Origin: AG-339-G14 sp902553315 | Lineage (GTDB): Bacteria > Pseudomonadota > Gammaproteobacteria > Magnimaribacterales > AG-339-G14 | Length of the DNA: 64,000 nucleotides | NCBI GenBank assembly: GCA_902553315.1 | Contig: CACDKN010000001.1 | Coordinates: forward strand, 124,001 to 188,000 | Reading direction: 5' to 3' | In this document: one piece after another, positions 1-6,828 of the stretch | Layout: each line of letters opens with the position of its first letter | Position numbering within the stretch: position 1 is the first letter of the stretch | Notes under the pieces: model-generated | The model's input: the letters and a program-made list of their open reading frames with translations, nothing else | Told to the model about the DNA's origin: nothing | Databases searched by the model: none | Position numbers and translations under genes: made by a program

Positions 1-246
1 CTAATTTTTATAGATAGAGCTAACTACTCTCATACTTTTGAATTTTTAAATGAAGTAGAAACGAGGTTGAGAAAGAAATCTTTTATTCAAATTTTTAATC
101 AGGATTACCTTTCTCAGGTCAATGAGTCTCGACTAGATAGAATTGAAATTCCTGAGTTAATTAAAAATAACCTTTTTACAGGAGAATCTGGGCTCAAGCT
201 TTCTTTAAGGAATGAAATTATTTGTAAAATTTTTCAAAAAAAATAA
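1..246 (+). CDS. C-terminal part of an unrecognised protein
   Basis: An open frame runs from the first base to a TAA at 244-246 and gives about 81 residues. Codon third positions are AT-rich, as in real genes here. The start lies outside the window. The fragment is soluble, charged and without membrane segments, and ends in QKK. I do not recognise the family. Its last 13 bases overlap the tail of the convergent gene that ends at 234. It could be a chance open frame, but its length and composition favour a real gene end. Confidence 0.45.
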   Translation, partial: LIFIDRANYSHTFEFLNEVETRLRKKSFIQIFNQDYLSQVNESRLDRIEIPELIKNNLFTGESGLKLSLRNEIICKIFQKK

Positions 247-572
247 CTCAAAGTGGATTCTGTAAGTGGAATCCCCAGAAATATAAGAGCTAACGCGGAA
301 ATCAAAATCGTAAATATTGTTTGCAAAGAATCTGCACACATCATTATGAAAGTCATTATTGCAGTACTGGAAAGAATTTGCGGTGTTAAATAATCAAGAT
401 TTGAAAAATCAATATGATCTGGAATTTTTCTCTCGGGAAATTTTTCCTCCAATTTTGGCTGCACAGTATCTTGATACAAGCCTGCAATAGGGTATGTTGC
501 TGCTAAAGCACTTCCTGTGGTCACTAGTTTCAGGCCAAGCTTTATAAATTTTCGTCTCTCTAGATCAACCAT
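234..572 (-). CDS. small Tat-signal-like protein, unknown function
   Basis: 112 residues. The N-terminus carries a twin-arginine-like motif (ERRKFIKLG, residues 5-13) followed by a short hydrophobic stretch, which suggests export by the Tat system. The middle, residues 35-60, is polar. The last 50 residues are hydrophobic and could form one or two membrane helices. No family is recognised; the start resembles small subunits of exported oxidoreductases, but no partner flavoprotein is adjacent. A different frame is also open over the last 50 codons, so a frameshift near 390 cannot be excluded. AT-rich third positions favour the frame given. Confidence 0.5.
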   Translation of the reverse strand: MVDLERRKFIKLGLKLVTTGSALAATYPIAGLYQDTVQPKLEEKFPERKIPDHIDFSNLDYLTPQILSSTAIMTFIMMCADSLQTIFTILISALALIFLGIPLTESTLSYFF

Positions 573-613
573 ATTTATATTTTTTTAGTTTCAATATAAA
601 AGATTATAAAAAA

Positions 614-817
614 TCATTCAAATTTGGCTTGCTTGACCTCAGTCCAAAAGTAAGGACTGCGTCTTTGTTTACCAATGAGTCGAGCAAACTCATCGAAGAA
701 ATAAACATCTGCTCCAATGGGTCCTGTGGTCCCTATGTGCAATTCAAAAGTTCCGTCTTGAAATTTTAGGAGATGTTTATTGTGATCTATTTCTATTTTT
801 TCGGTAGGTTTTTTCAT
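614..817 (-). CDS. small conserved-looking protein, unknown
   Basis: 67 residues, counted from the ATG at 815-817, which overlaps the TGA of the upstream gene in an ATGA arrangement. A start four codons further upstream (829) is possible, but the ATGA coupling is more convincing. The protein is soluble and mixed in charge, with GTTGPIGADVYFFDE in the middle and an aromatic C-terminal region. No family is recognised. Translational coupling to the OGFr_N-like gene suggests the two products work together, but nothing in the sequence shows how. Confidence 0.5.
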   Translation of the reverse strand: MKKPTEKIEIDHNKHLLKFQDGTFELHIGTTGPIGADVYFFDEFARLIGKQRRSPYFWTEVKQAKFE

Positions 818-1257
818 GCCTCTTCCCAAAATCTGATGGTGGTTGGATTGATAGCAGCTGGATCTTTGACCAGGCTTAAAATGGATTGAAAAAATTCATT
901 TGCAGCTTCGTCGGACACCAAAAGCCTTAAAGATTCAATGACTCGAGTAATTCTAAGTTGATTGTGGTCGTAACCGTTAATCCAAGATTTATTACGGCTT
1001 AGAAAACCCAAAAACCACGTTGCCGATTTCAATAAGTTCGCTTTAACCTCCACATTATTTTTTAATTTTTCGATCACTTGCTCATTATCTAAATAGTATC
1101 CGTGAAAACTATTTTGACTGCGTTTGTTCGTTGGAAAAATTAATTGAATAAAATCGTGATTGCTTTCAATTTCGGCATCCGAAAACTGCCAGATGAGATC
1201 TAGGTTTCTACCTTTGAAATCTTCTGCGTGGTTGGTCAAAAATTTTTCAAAGTCCAT
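814..1257 (-). CDS. OGFr_N-like domain protein
   Basis: 147 residues. The core resembles the conserved N-terminal domain of the opioid growth factor receptor family (OGFr_N). An aromatic-rich start is followed by HDFIQLIFPTNKRS (around residues 34-47), the hallmark 'H-D-x-I-Q-x-x-F-P' string, then a helix-rich part with RNKSWINGYDHNQLRITR and a final helix. In bacteria this domain occurs as a short stand-alone protein of unknown function, with no demonstrated receptor role. It is the first gene of a two-gene unit with the 67-aa protein and is divergent from the gene starting at 1345. No strong Shine-Dalgarno is seen before the ATG. Confidence 0.6.
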   Translation of the reverse strand: MDFEKFLTNHAEDFKGRNLDLIWQFSDAEIESNHDFIQLIFPTNKRSQNSFHGYYLDNEQVIEKLKNNVEVKANLLKSATWFLGFLSRNKSWINGYDHNQLRITRVIESLRLLVSDEAANEFFQSILSLVKDPAAINPTTIRFWEEA

Positions 1258-1301
1258 TATTTTAAGATTGATTTAAAAAAGATAAGTTCATCATATTATT
1301 T

Positions 1302-1345
1302 TGTAACGACAAGATATGTCGTATTTAAATAACATAATCGTTACA
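1302..1345. promoter_or_regulatory. nested inverted repeats between divergent genes
   Basis: Between the divergent genes starting at 1257 and 1345, an inner palindrome ACGACA-agata-TGTCGT lies at 1306-1322. An outer pair of 8-base arms, TGTAACGA (1302-1309) and TCGTTACA (1338-1345), reaches the ATG of the right-hand gene. The symmetry and position fit an operator serving both genes. The regulator is unknown and the role is inferred. Confidence 0.35.
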
Positions 1346-1746
1346 TGGAGAATTCTAAAACTTACCAGTTCATTCCTTATCCAGAAGAAGATATTGAAAT
1401 TGCATTCAATCTCATGGCAGAAATGCGAGCGGATATGTGGTACTGGCAAAAAAAAGAATGGTATTTAAAGCAAAAAATTAAAGAAAATGTAAGCAATGAT
1501 TTTTTATTCAAGTTTTATACAGATCTTCTTACTAGAGTAGAAAAAATTGTAAATAAAGTTTACGCGGCCCAAAGCGACACTAGATTTGATATCACGAAAT
1601 ACACAACCACAAAACACGAGGATGAGATATTTGAAAAAATTATTAAACTGGCAGATAAAATCATTGAAGCAAATCCCAGGGAAAATAAATCCTTAGAAAT
1701 AGTCAATCAGCCCTATCCGCTGCCTTTCAAAATTAATTACCAATAA
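1345..1746 (+). CDS. unknown helical protein
   Basis: 133 residues, soluble, Lys- and Glu-rich, with long predicted helices (residues 14-65 and 88-120). An aromatic patch MWYWQKKEWYL lies near residues 31-41. No signal peptide or membrane segment is visible. It is followed immediately by the next gene: its TAA at 1744-1746 abuts the next ATG at 1747, so the two are very likely co-translated. No Shine-Dalgarno is visible before its ATG, and the inverted repeat at 1302-1345 runs into the start codon. Family not recognised. Confidence 0.5.
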   Translation: MENSKTYQFIPYPEEDIEIAFNLMAEMRADMWYWQKKEWYLKQKIKENVSNDFLFKFYTDLLTRVEKIVNKVYAAQSDTRFDITKYTTTKHEDEIFEKIIKLADKIIEANPRENKSLEIVNQPYPLPFKINYQ

Positions 1747-2037
1747 ATGACAAAATTTACCTTGAATAAAAAAGTTATGGATGACCTTGAAACATTAGTT
1801 GAGTCGAATCTCAAGTCAGACGAAATTGATATTGAGACTTTTTTTAGAACATTAACGACGCATGTAATTCGATTGAACTATGATTATGCAGTTAACTTTT
1901 TTTCAGCGACCGCAATGATTGCCCAGTGCAATGAATTGGTAATGGGGGATTTGTATCAAGAAGCTGATTTCAAAAAAATTACAAAATCAGAAAAAAAGGC
2001 CAAAGCAGGAATGATTGAAAGCAAAGAAATTCACTAG
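1747..2037 (+). CDS. unknown small protein, partner of the preceding gene
   Basis: 96 residues, beginning directly after the stop of the preceding gene with zero spacing. It is soluble and largely helical. Segment DDLETLVESNLKSDEIDIET is acidic; the last 25 residues are Lys-rich. No domain is recognised. The zero-spacing arrangement and the shared terminator at 2055-2083 make a two-gene operon with the 133-aa protein likely. Confidence 0.5.
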   Translation: MTKFTLNKKVMDDLETLVESNLKSDEIDIETFFRTLTTHVIRLNYDYAVNFFSATAMIAQCNELVMGDLYQEADFKKITKSEKKAKAGMIESKEIH

Positions 2038-2054
2038 ATTTTATAACCTCCTAT

Positions 2055-2083
2055 AAAAAAGGGAGCCAATGGCTCCCTTTTTT
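2055..2083. terminator. bidirectional Rho-independent terminator
   Basis: The stem GGGAGCC-aat-GGCTCCC is flanked by AAAAAA on the left and TTTTTT on the right, so it can terminate both the plus-strand pair ending at 2037 and the minus-strand gene ending at 2097. Confidence 0.85.
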
Positions 2084-2096
2084 AAATTGAGCTTTC

Positions 2097-2801
2097 TTAG
2101 TCCCAACCTTTGATCGGAACGACTATGCCTCTTCTGACAATAGATCGATTTCTTCGAACAGAATTTTGGAATTCTGCAAAATCTGGATTGTCCATGTCTA
2201 AAGAGTCCATGAAACCCATGAGCTCAGTCATGTTCTCTGCGCCAATAAAAGCAAAGTGCGTGTATTCTGAACTTGCAATTGCTCTTTGTATTCCAAAAGC
2301 TCCTGTGAGTAGTCCGCTAGCCACAGAAGCGTCAGTGAACTTTTTGTAAGCTTCTAAATAAGAGGCTTCGTTTCTAACGTTCATTTCAAAAACTGCAAAG
2401 GCTCTCTCTTGAGTCCAGTCACCAACCTCATAGACAACTTTGTTTAAAATTTGCTCAGTAGGCACTGATACGGCTGCCATTTCAGTTAGAAACTCTGCGT
2501 ATTCAGGACAGGCATTTATGATCGATAGCGTTTCATCTATTTCTTCAGCGCCTTCATAAGTAACGACAAAAGTATGTGTTGAAGGCTCATTGCCATTGAA
2601 TGCCTCACCCATTAATGCCACCGAAGAAGGACTTGCTTGTCCGCAGTCTGACGCATTGAATTTATCCATGGCCGCAACAACTGCAGGCGGATTATTCGCA
2701 GCGATTCCAAAGAAAGCGTAGTAAGTGTCCTTTTCCATGCCATGATCGTCAGCAAAAACTAATCCGCTAGACAGTAGTAAAAATAATAATATTTTTTTCA
2801 T
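2097..2801 (-). CDS. secreted protein, tandem paralogue 3 of 3
   Basis: 234 residues. It starts with a Sec signal peptide (MKKILLFLLLSSGLVFA, cleavage near residue 17). The mature part seems to contain two similar halves, each beginning with a beta-strand-like segment ending in a small-residue/NP motif (YYAFFGIAANNPPAV, and AFAVFEMNVRNEASY) and followed by helices. That pattern fits a duplicated ferredoxin-like (dimeric alpha-beta-barrel, ABM-like) fold; this is inferred from pattern only. It is the last gene of a three-gene minus-strand operon of paralogues, 17 nt after its neighbour. No catalytic residues are recognised. It lacks the LSGNY motif shared by the other two and may be the most diverged copy. 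Confidence 0.6.
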   Translation of the reverse strand: MKKILLFLLLSSGLVFADDHGMEKDTYYAFFGIAANNPPAVVAAMDKFNASDCGQASPSSVALMGEAFNGNEPSTHTFVVTYEGAEEIDETLSIINACPEYAEFLTEMAAVSVPTEQILNKVVYEVGDWTQERAFAVFEMNVRNEASYLEAYKKFTDASVASGLLTGAFGIQRAIASSEYTHFAFIGAENMTELMGFMDSLDMDNPDFAEFQNSVRRNRSIVRRGIVVPIKGWD

Positions 2802-2818
2802 TTTAATCTCCTTATTAA

Positions 2819-3514
2819 TTATTCAGCTGCATAAAGTTGCTCACAAGCCTCATAAGAGTCTGCAACGACAGCATCTTGTAAAGCTACAAAAGCATCATAG
2901 GCTCTGCCCCATTCAGCTCCAGCGAAATACTCATCGACAAGTTGACCGACCGCGGCTCCATCTTTAGAAATACCTCTTACCATTAAGGTGCCAACTTCTT
3001 TGGGTCCACTACCTATGGATTGCATGATAGCAAGATTAAAATCATGACCCGCGTTTTGGATTGCGGATTCCATTTCAACTCCTGCAGCTATATAGGCTGG
3101 TAGATTTTCTGGAGCAACAACAACTCTTGTTGCTCTTTCAAAACCAGGGCTTAACTCAAATCCTTTAAGTGGCTTCCAGTTAGCACTGTAAACAAGATCT
3201 CTCAAAGACTCGAGTCTTTTTGGAACATTGTAAGGATCGTAATTTCCAGAAAGTTGGTCTTCAAAACTTGAAAACGCACTCCATACAAACATTTCACCTG
3301 GATAACTATGTCCTGATGCGGTTATACACACACCAGCAGCATATGATCCTTGGGAACCAAATACTTGCTCTGCATTTGCTCTTAAGAATTCAGTATATTC
3401 AGTCGGGTTACTTGCTTTGACATGAAAGGAAGTGAAGCTTCCCTCAGGTGCTTGCTGAGCTATCACACTAAATGATATTGCTAGCGATGAAACTAAAATT
3501 AATATTTTTTTCAT
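2819..3514 (-). CDS. secreted protein, tandem paralogue 2 of 3
   Basis: 231 residues with a Sec signal peptide (about residues 1-19, ending SVIAQ). The mature protein starts with GSFTSFHVKASNPTEYTEF, the same strand-then-NP-x-x-Y pattern as its neighbours. It shares a G-V-C-x(n)-S-G-x(n)-G-E-M-F segment and a LSGNYDP motif (near residues 88-94) with the gene at 3529-4215. A second half repeats the strand/helix pattern. A GVC cysteine and a C-terminal EACEQLY cysteine could pair in the periplasm. It lies 14 nt downstream of paralogue 1 and 17 nt upstream of paralogue 3. Function is unknown. Confidence 0.6.
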   Translation of the reverse strand: MKKILILVSSLAISFSVIAQQAPEGSFTSFHVKASNPTEYTEFLRANAEQVFGSQGSYAAGVCITASGHSYPGEMFVWSAFSSFEDQLSGNYDPYNVPKRLESLRDLVYSANWKPLKGFELSPGFERATRVVVAPENLPAYIAAGVEMESAIQNAGHDFNLAIMQSIGSGPKEVGTLMVRGISKDGAAVGQLVDEYFAGAEWGRAYDAFVALQDAVVADSYEACEQLYAAE

Positions 3515-3528
3515 ATTTCCTCCTTAAA

Positions 3529-4215
3529 TTATCTTACGTAGACTACTTCACAGGTCATTACAAAACCTCTTTCAAGATCTCTCAATCTTGGAAATTTTGC
3601 GGTTGCAGCCATATTCCAGTCTTCAGTTCTTGCGTCAAGAAATTCACCCAACCTTACTGAGGTTGGAGCCTGTATGACTACCATAATTTGGCCCGTGTAA
3701 TCGCCTGTATTTATTTGAAATGCGCCGAAAGTTACATCTTCAAAACCATTGGCTTGAGCAGTTGATTGATAATCAGTTAGTTCCTGAATATATCTTTGCG
3801 GCGTTTTAGTTGAGACGTTGATATTGTAGTTTGCATACGTCATCCCAATCTCGAATCCATCTCCAACAGGAGTTAAAGCTGAATAATGATCAATCATTCG
3901 AACAGTTCTTTTATCTGCAATTTTTGCAATTTCAGCTGCAATTTCAGGGTCGTAATAGTTTCCACTTAGGGAATCTGAATGACTATCGTAAAGGCTAAAA
4001 AAGTACATGTCGCCAAATTCTTCTGCACCTGAACCAGGCAGACAAACGCCTGAGCTAGAGGTGTTAGACGGCGGGCTGGTTATTGGGGCACTTGATCTAG
4101 CCCAGTCCATGTATCCCATTGGATCTGCTGTGTTTATTGTAAAAACGTTCATCGCTGGAGCTGCAAATACAAAACTTGCCAGAAATGAAGTTAAAATTAA
4201 AAGTGTTTTTTTCAT
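3529..4215 (-). CDS. secreted protein, tandem paralogue 1 of 3
   Basis: 228 residues, first gene of the operon. The signal peptide is MKKTLLILTSFLASFVFAA, with cleavage near residue 19. It shares FTINTADPMGYMDW, SSGVCLPGSG and LSGNYYDPE with paralogue 2, which shows common descent. The second half has FGAFQINTGDYTGQIMVVIQ, again a beta-rich segment. Two cysteines (GVC and the C-terminal MTCEVVYVR) are in similar places to those of paralogue 2. The start is supported by an AGGAGA Shine-Dalgarno about 8 nt upstream. It is divergent from the thermonuclease gene. No enzyme signature is seen; a two-domain ABM-like fold is only an inference. Confidence 0.6.
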   Translation of the reverse strand: MKKTLLILTSFLASFVFAAPAMNVFTINTADPMGYMDWARSSAPITSPPSNTSSSGVCLPGSGAEEFGDMYFFSLYDSHSDSLSGNYYDPEIAAEIAKIADKRTVRMIDHYSALTPVGDGFEIGMTYANYNINVSTKTPQRYIQELTDYQSTAQANGFEDVTFGAFQINTGDYTGQIMVVIQAPTSVRLGEFLDARTEDWNMAATAKFPRLRDLERGFVMTCEVVYVR

Positions 4216-4302
4216 TTTTATTCTCTCCTAAAAAAAATTAAAAACGGATATTTATTATCCACTAAAATAGGAAAAATTAAACGACAATTATTCGAAGATT
4301 TT

Positions 4303-4764
4303 GTGAACAAATTTTTAATTATTTTTTCAATTTTTTTTTCTATGCTGTTGCTATCTGCAGAAGAGGAAATAAAAATTTTGAGAGTTATTGATGGAGATAC
4401 TGTTTCGGCTGAATCAAGAGGGACTGAAATAAAAATTAGACTCTCTGAAATCGATGCGCCTGAAATGGGTCAGCCTTTTGGAACGAATTCAAAAAAATGT
4501 CTTTCTGAATTGATTCGTGAAAACTCTGGTTTAAAATTTAAGTCTGATGGCCAAGATGGCTATGGTCGCTCTTTGGGATGGTTAATGGCCGATCAAATTA
4601 ATTTGAATTATGAAATGGTAAAGCGAGGATGCGCATGGGTTTACGATCGATACGTCGTCGACAAAACAATTTATAGTTTTCAAAACGGTGCGCGTTTGAA
4701 AAAATTAGGTTTGTGGAGGAGCCAAAATCCTGTAAAACCTTGGATTTGGAGAAGAAGCAATTAG
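4303..4764 (+). CDS. secreted thermonuclease-family nuclease (SNase)
   Basis: 153 residues from a GTG start, with a signal peptide over about residues 1-19. The family is staphylococcal nuclease-like, which cuts DNA and RNA using calcium. Catalytic and metal residues line up: D32 in DGDT, R46, D51 and E54 in IRLSEIDAPE, and R89 in DGYGRS. MVKRGCAWVY and LGLW near the C-terminus are typical of the bacterial family. It probably acts in the periplasm or outside the cell, for example in nucleic-acid scavenging. It is followed 3 nt later by selO, so the two are likely one transcript. Confidence 0.85.
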   Translation: MNKFLIIFSIFFSMLLLSAEEEIKILRVIDGDTVSAESRGTEIKIRLSEIDAPEMGQPFGTNSKKCLSELIRENSGLKFKSDGQDGYGRSLGWLMADQINLNYEMVKRGCAWVYDRYVVDKTIYSFQNGARLKKLGLWRSQNPVKPWIWRRSN

Positions 4765-4767
4765 CAA

Positions 4768-6186
4768 ATGAATAAAAATAAATTAGACCAATTAGACTTT
4801 AGCAATCCATTCGCAAGATTAAGTGCAGATTTCTATAACAAGCAGGATTGGAGCTCGTTACCCAAGGCAAAATTAGTGAGTTTTAATAAAGATCTTGCAA
4901 ACGAATTGGGCTTAGAAAAAATAGATCCCGATGATTTGGTGCAAATCTTCAATGGTGAAGTAAAAATTTCTAAATCCGAGCCCTTAGCCATGGCTTATGC
5001 GGGCCATCAATTTGGTAACTGGGTGCCTGAGCTAGGCGATGGCCGAGGCATCTTATTTGGTCAAATCAAAACTAAGTCAGGACTTCAAGATTTACATATA
5101 AAAGGAGCCGGCAAAACACCCTACTCTAGATTTGGAGACGGCAGAGCTGTGCTTCGTTCGTCGATTCGAGAATATCTTTGCGGCGAAGCCATGCACGGAT
5201 TGAACATTCCCTCGTCTAGATCCCTGCTTATCTTTACTGGCGAGGAGCCAGTTTTTAGGGAAACCACTGAACCTGGCGCAATGATTGTCAGAACCGCCAA
5301 AACTCACGTCCGCTTTGGTAATTTCGAATTTTTATGCCACAACGACAAAAAAGAACTTTTGCCCGAATTAATCAATCACGTCATTGAAGAATATTTTCCT
5401 GAGTACATAGATCTGGAAAATAAGAATGAATTATTTTTTGAATCGGTGGTACGAAAGACAGCCGAACTTATTGCACACTGGCAAAGTGTAGGATTTGCGC
5501 ACGGCGTGATGAATACTGACAACATGTCGATACTCGGCGAAACTTTTGATTTTGGTCCATTTGGTTTCTTGGAGAATTATCAACCTGATTACATCTGCAA
5601 TCATTCTGATTACCAAGGGCGTTACGCGTTTAACAATCAACCCAACATAGGTCTATGGAATTGTCAGGCTCTGGCTGCAGCTTTGACTCCAATAATAAGT
5701 GAAGAGGCTTTAAAAAAATCCTTACAGAACTATCAAATGTATTTTTACAATCACTTCATTTTACTTTTCAGACAAAAAATTGGTTTGTTAAAAAAGGAAG
5801 AAAAAGATTTTGAATTGATAGAAAAAATTCTTGATTGGCTTAAAGAAGAAAAGCTGGATTACACAAATTTTTTTAGGAACTTCGATGAGTACGTTTTCGG
5901 CAAAACTGAATTCAGTTGGAAGGAGGATTACTTGGCAAGATTTGCGAAAGAGAAAATTTCACAGGAACAATGCATCGAAACAATTAAAGCTAAAAACCCA
6001 AAATTTATTCTAAGAAATTATCTTGCACAAAATGCGATAAAGAAAGCCGAAGTCGGAGATTTTACCGAAGTAGAAAAACTGCTAGGCATTCTTAAGTCTC
6101 CATTTTCAGAGCATAAAGAATTAGAAGATTATGCGAAAGAATCTCCGGACTGGGGAAAGAATTTAGAAATCTCGTGCTCGTCTTAA
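4768..6186 (+). CDS. selO: protein adenylyltransferase SelO (YdiU)
   Basis: 472 residues, full length for the SelO/YdiU pseudokinase family, which transfers AMP from ATP to protein hydroxyl groups. The conserved parts are present: LGDGRG (around 89-94), the lysine of LHIKGAGKTPYSRFGDGR (about K112), RSSIREYL, the MNTDN motif (D251, N252) and the DFGP motif (D261). The protein ends in CSS; the cysteine occupies the position of selenocysteine in the mitochondrial homologue, a redox-regulatory site. In E. coli the enzyme modifies redox and metabolic proteins under oxidative stress. The stop overlaps that of a small convergent gene (TTAA, 6183-6186). Confidence 0.95.
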   Translation: MNKNKLDQLDFSNPFARLSADFYNKQDWSSLPKAKLVSFNKDLANELGLEKIDPDDLVQIFNGEVKISKSEPLAMAYAGHQFGNWVPELGDGRGILFGQIKTKSGLQDLHIKGAGKTPYSRFGDGRAVLRSSIREYLCGEAMHGLNIPSSRSLLIFTGEEPVFRETTEPGAMIVRTAKTHVRFGNFEFLCHNDKKELLPELINHVIEEYFPEYIDLENKNELFFESVVRKTAELIAHWQSVGFAHGVMNTDNMSILGETFDFGPFGFLENYQPDYICNHSDYQGRYAFNNQPNIGLWNCQALAAALTPIISEEALKKSLQNYQMYFYNHFILLFRQKIGLLKKEEKDFELIEKILDWLKEEKLDYTNFFRNFDEYVFGKTEFSWKEDYLARFAKEKISQEQCIETIKAKNPKFILRNYLAQNAIKKAEVGDFTEVEKLLGILKSPFSEHKELEDYAKESPDWGKNLEISCSS

Positions 6187-6305
6187 CTACGTTTATTACA
6201 GATTCGACAAACTCTTTGCAACCCCATTAAGCCAAAACGGTCTTTGTCAAAAAAAGAAAAAGGCAGATCTTTTTTGCAAACCTCGCATTGTTTTTTGTCT
6301 TTCAC
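6183..6305 (-). CDS. 40-aa CxxC-CxxC zinc-ribbon-like miniprotein
   Basis: A short frame with a GTG start at 6303-6305. It encodes 40 residues with two CxxC pairs: CEVC (residues 7-10) and CRIC (33-36). Between them lie an SFFDKDRF segment and GLQRVC. This matches the look of a small zinc-binding ribbon of the type 'C-x-x-C...F...GLQ..C-x-x-C' seen beside HNH domains or as stand-alone proteins. Its stop overlaps the selO stop in a TTAA, as in four other convergent pairs of this window, which supports it being real. An in-frame TAA lies just upstream, so it cannot be much longer. Function is unknown. Confidence 0.5.
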   Translation of the reverse strand: MKDKKQCEVCKKDLPFSFFDKDRFGLMGLQRVCRICNKRS

Positions 6306-6332
6306 AAAATAAATTTAACAGATTTTGAGGGT

Positions 6333-6363
6333 AAAAAAAAAGCTGCCCTGGTAAACCAGGGCA
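6333..6363 (-). terminator. Rho-independent terminator (minus strand)
   Basis: Stem TGCCCTGG-taaa-CCAGGGCA (6344-6363), followed in the minus direction by a run of Us (the AAAAAAAAA at 6333-6341). It ends the transcript of the 33-aa membrane peptide gene at 6403-6504, 39 nt after its stop. Confidence 0.85.
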
Positions 6364-6402
6364 ACTAGGGGGGAGAAGAAACTTTTGGTTACTCCATTAA
6401 CG

Positions 6403-6504
6403 TCAGGAAGCGAAAGTTAAAATTCCTAAGCTACCTACATACACTATAGTAGATAAACATAAGACATAACCTAAGGTACCTAACAGTGCTTTTGTATAGT
6501 TCAT
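6403..6504 (-). CDS. 33-aa single-span membrane peptide
   Basis: A short frame with ATG at 6502-6504 and TGA at 6403-6405. A GGAGT Shine-Dalgarno lies at 6511-6515, 6 nt from the start. A strong terminator follows at 6333-6363. The peptide starts MNYTKALLGTLGYVLCL and is one hydrophobic helix (about residues 6-31) with a Lys on the cytoplasmic side. The gene stands alone on its transcript. Small single-span peptides often stabilise or regulate a membrane complex, as CydX does for cytochrome bd, but no partner is adjacent and the function is unknown. The ribosome site plus dedicated terminator make chance unlikely. Confidence 0.65.
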   Translation of the reverse strand: MNYTKALLGTLGYVLCLSTIVYVGSLGILTFAS

Positions 6505-6828
6505 TTAACAACTCCGTTTTCGAACATCGTAATTATAAAACAACTCAGTATTACCAAAAATTTAGCAAATCAGACTTAAAAAAACATCATTTGATCTAAA
6601 AGTTATCAAAATTGCTCTTTTTATTACCAAAGTTGCTCTACTACGCTGAAAGTATACTCAGAATAGGATTTCAAGCGAGTCAAACTTTAACAATTTTGCT
6701 CAGATTTCACATATTTTATATAGATTTCACAAAAAGTTATTAAAAATGACTTTTTTTATGCATTTTTTTGTTATCTGTTTTCTTTTAATTAGCTGATAAG
6801 ATAATTTTCTTAATTTTTAAGGAGGAAA
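6505..6828. promoter_or_regulatory. 324-nt AT-rich intergenic region with phased repeats
   Basis: This separates the minus-strand 33-aa gene from the plus-strand oxidoreductase. It holds the repeats listed separately, T- and A-tracts (TTTTTTTATGCATTTTTTTG near 6751) and an AAGGAGGAAAATG ribosome site for the oxidoreductase ending at the ATG (6829). No further open frame is convincing. A regulatory, protein-binding role is inferred. Confidence 0.5.
6551..6731. repeat. helically phased direct repeats
   Basis: TTATCAAAATTGCTCT (6603-6618) and TTACCAAAGTTGCTCT (6624-6639) match at 14 of 16 bases and are 21 nt apart. A weaker third copy, TTAACAATTTTGCTCA (6687-6702), starts 63 nt further on, three more 21-nt steps. 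A half-match TTACCAAA begins at 6551. AGATTTCACA occurs at 6702-6711 and 6722-6731, 20 nt apart. Spacing in whole double-turns suggests one protein binding repeatedly on the same helix face. The regulator is unknown. Confidence 0.5.

Noticed and set aside
234..400. Possible frameshift in the Tat-signal-like gene: an alternative minus-strand frame is open over the last 50 codons
   Set aside because: Its third positions are richer in G and C than typical here, while the annotated frame is AT-rich; no family to compare with.
1345..2037. Toxin-antitoxin reading of the adjacent unknown pair
   Set aside because: No toxin or antitoxin motif, and a similar layout is common for ordinary operons in this compact genome.
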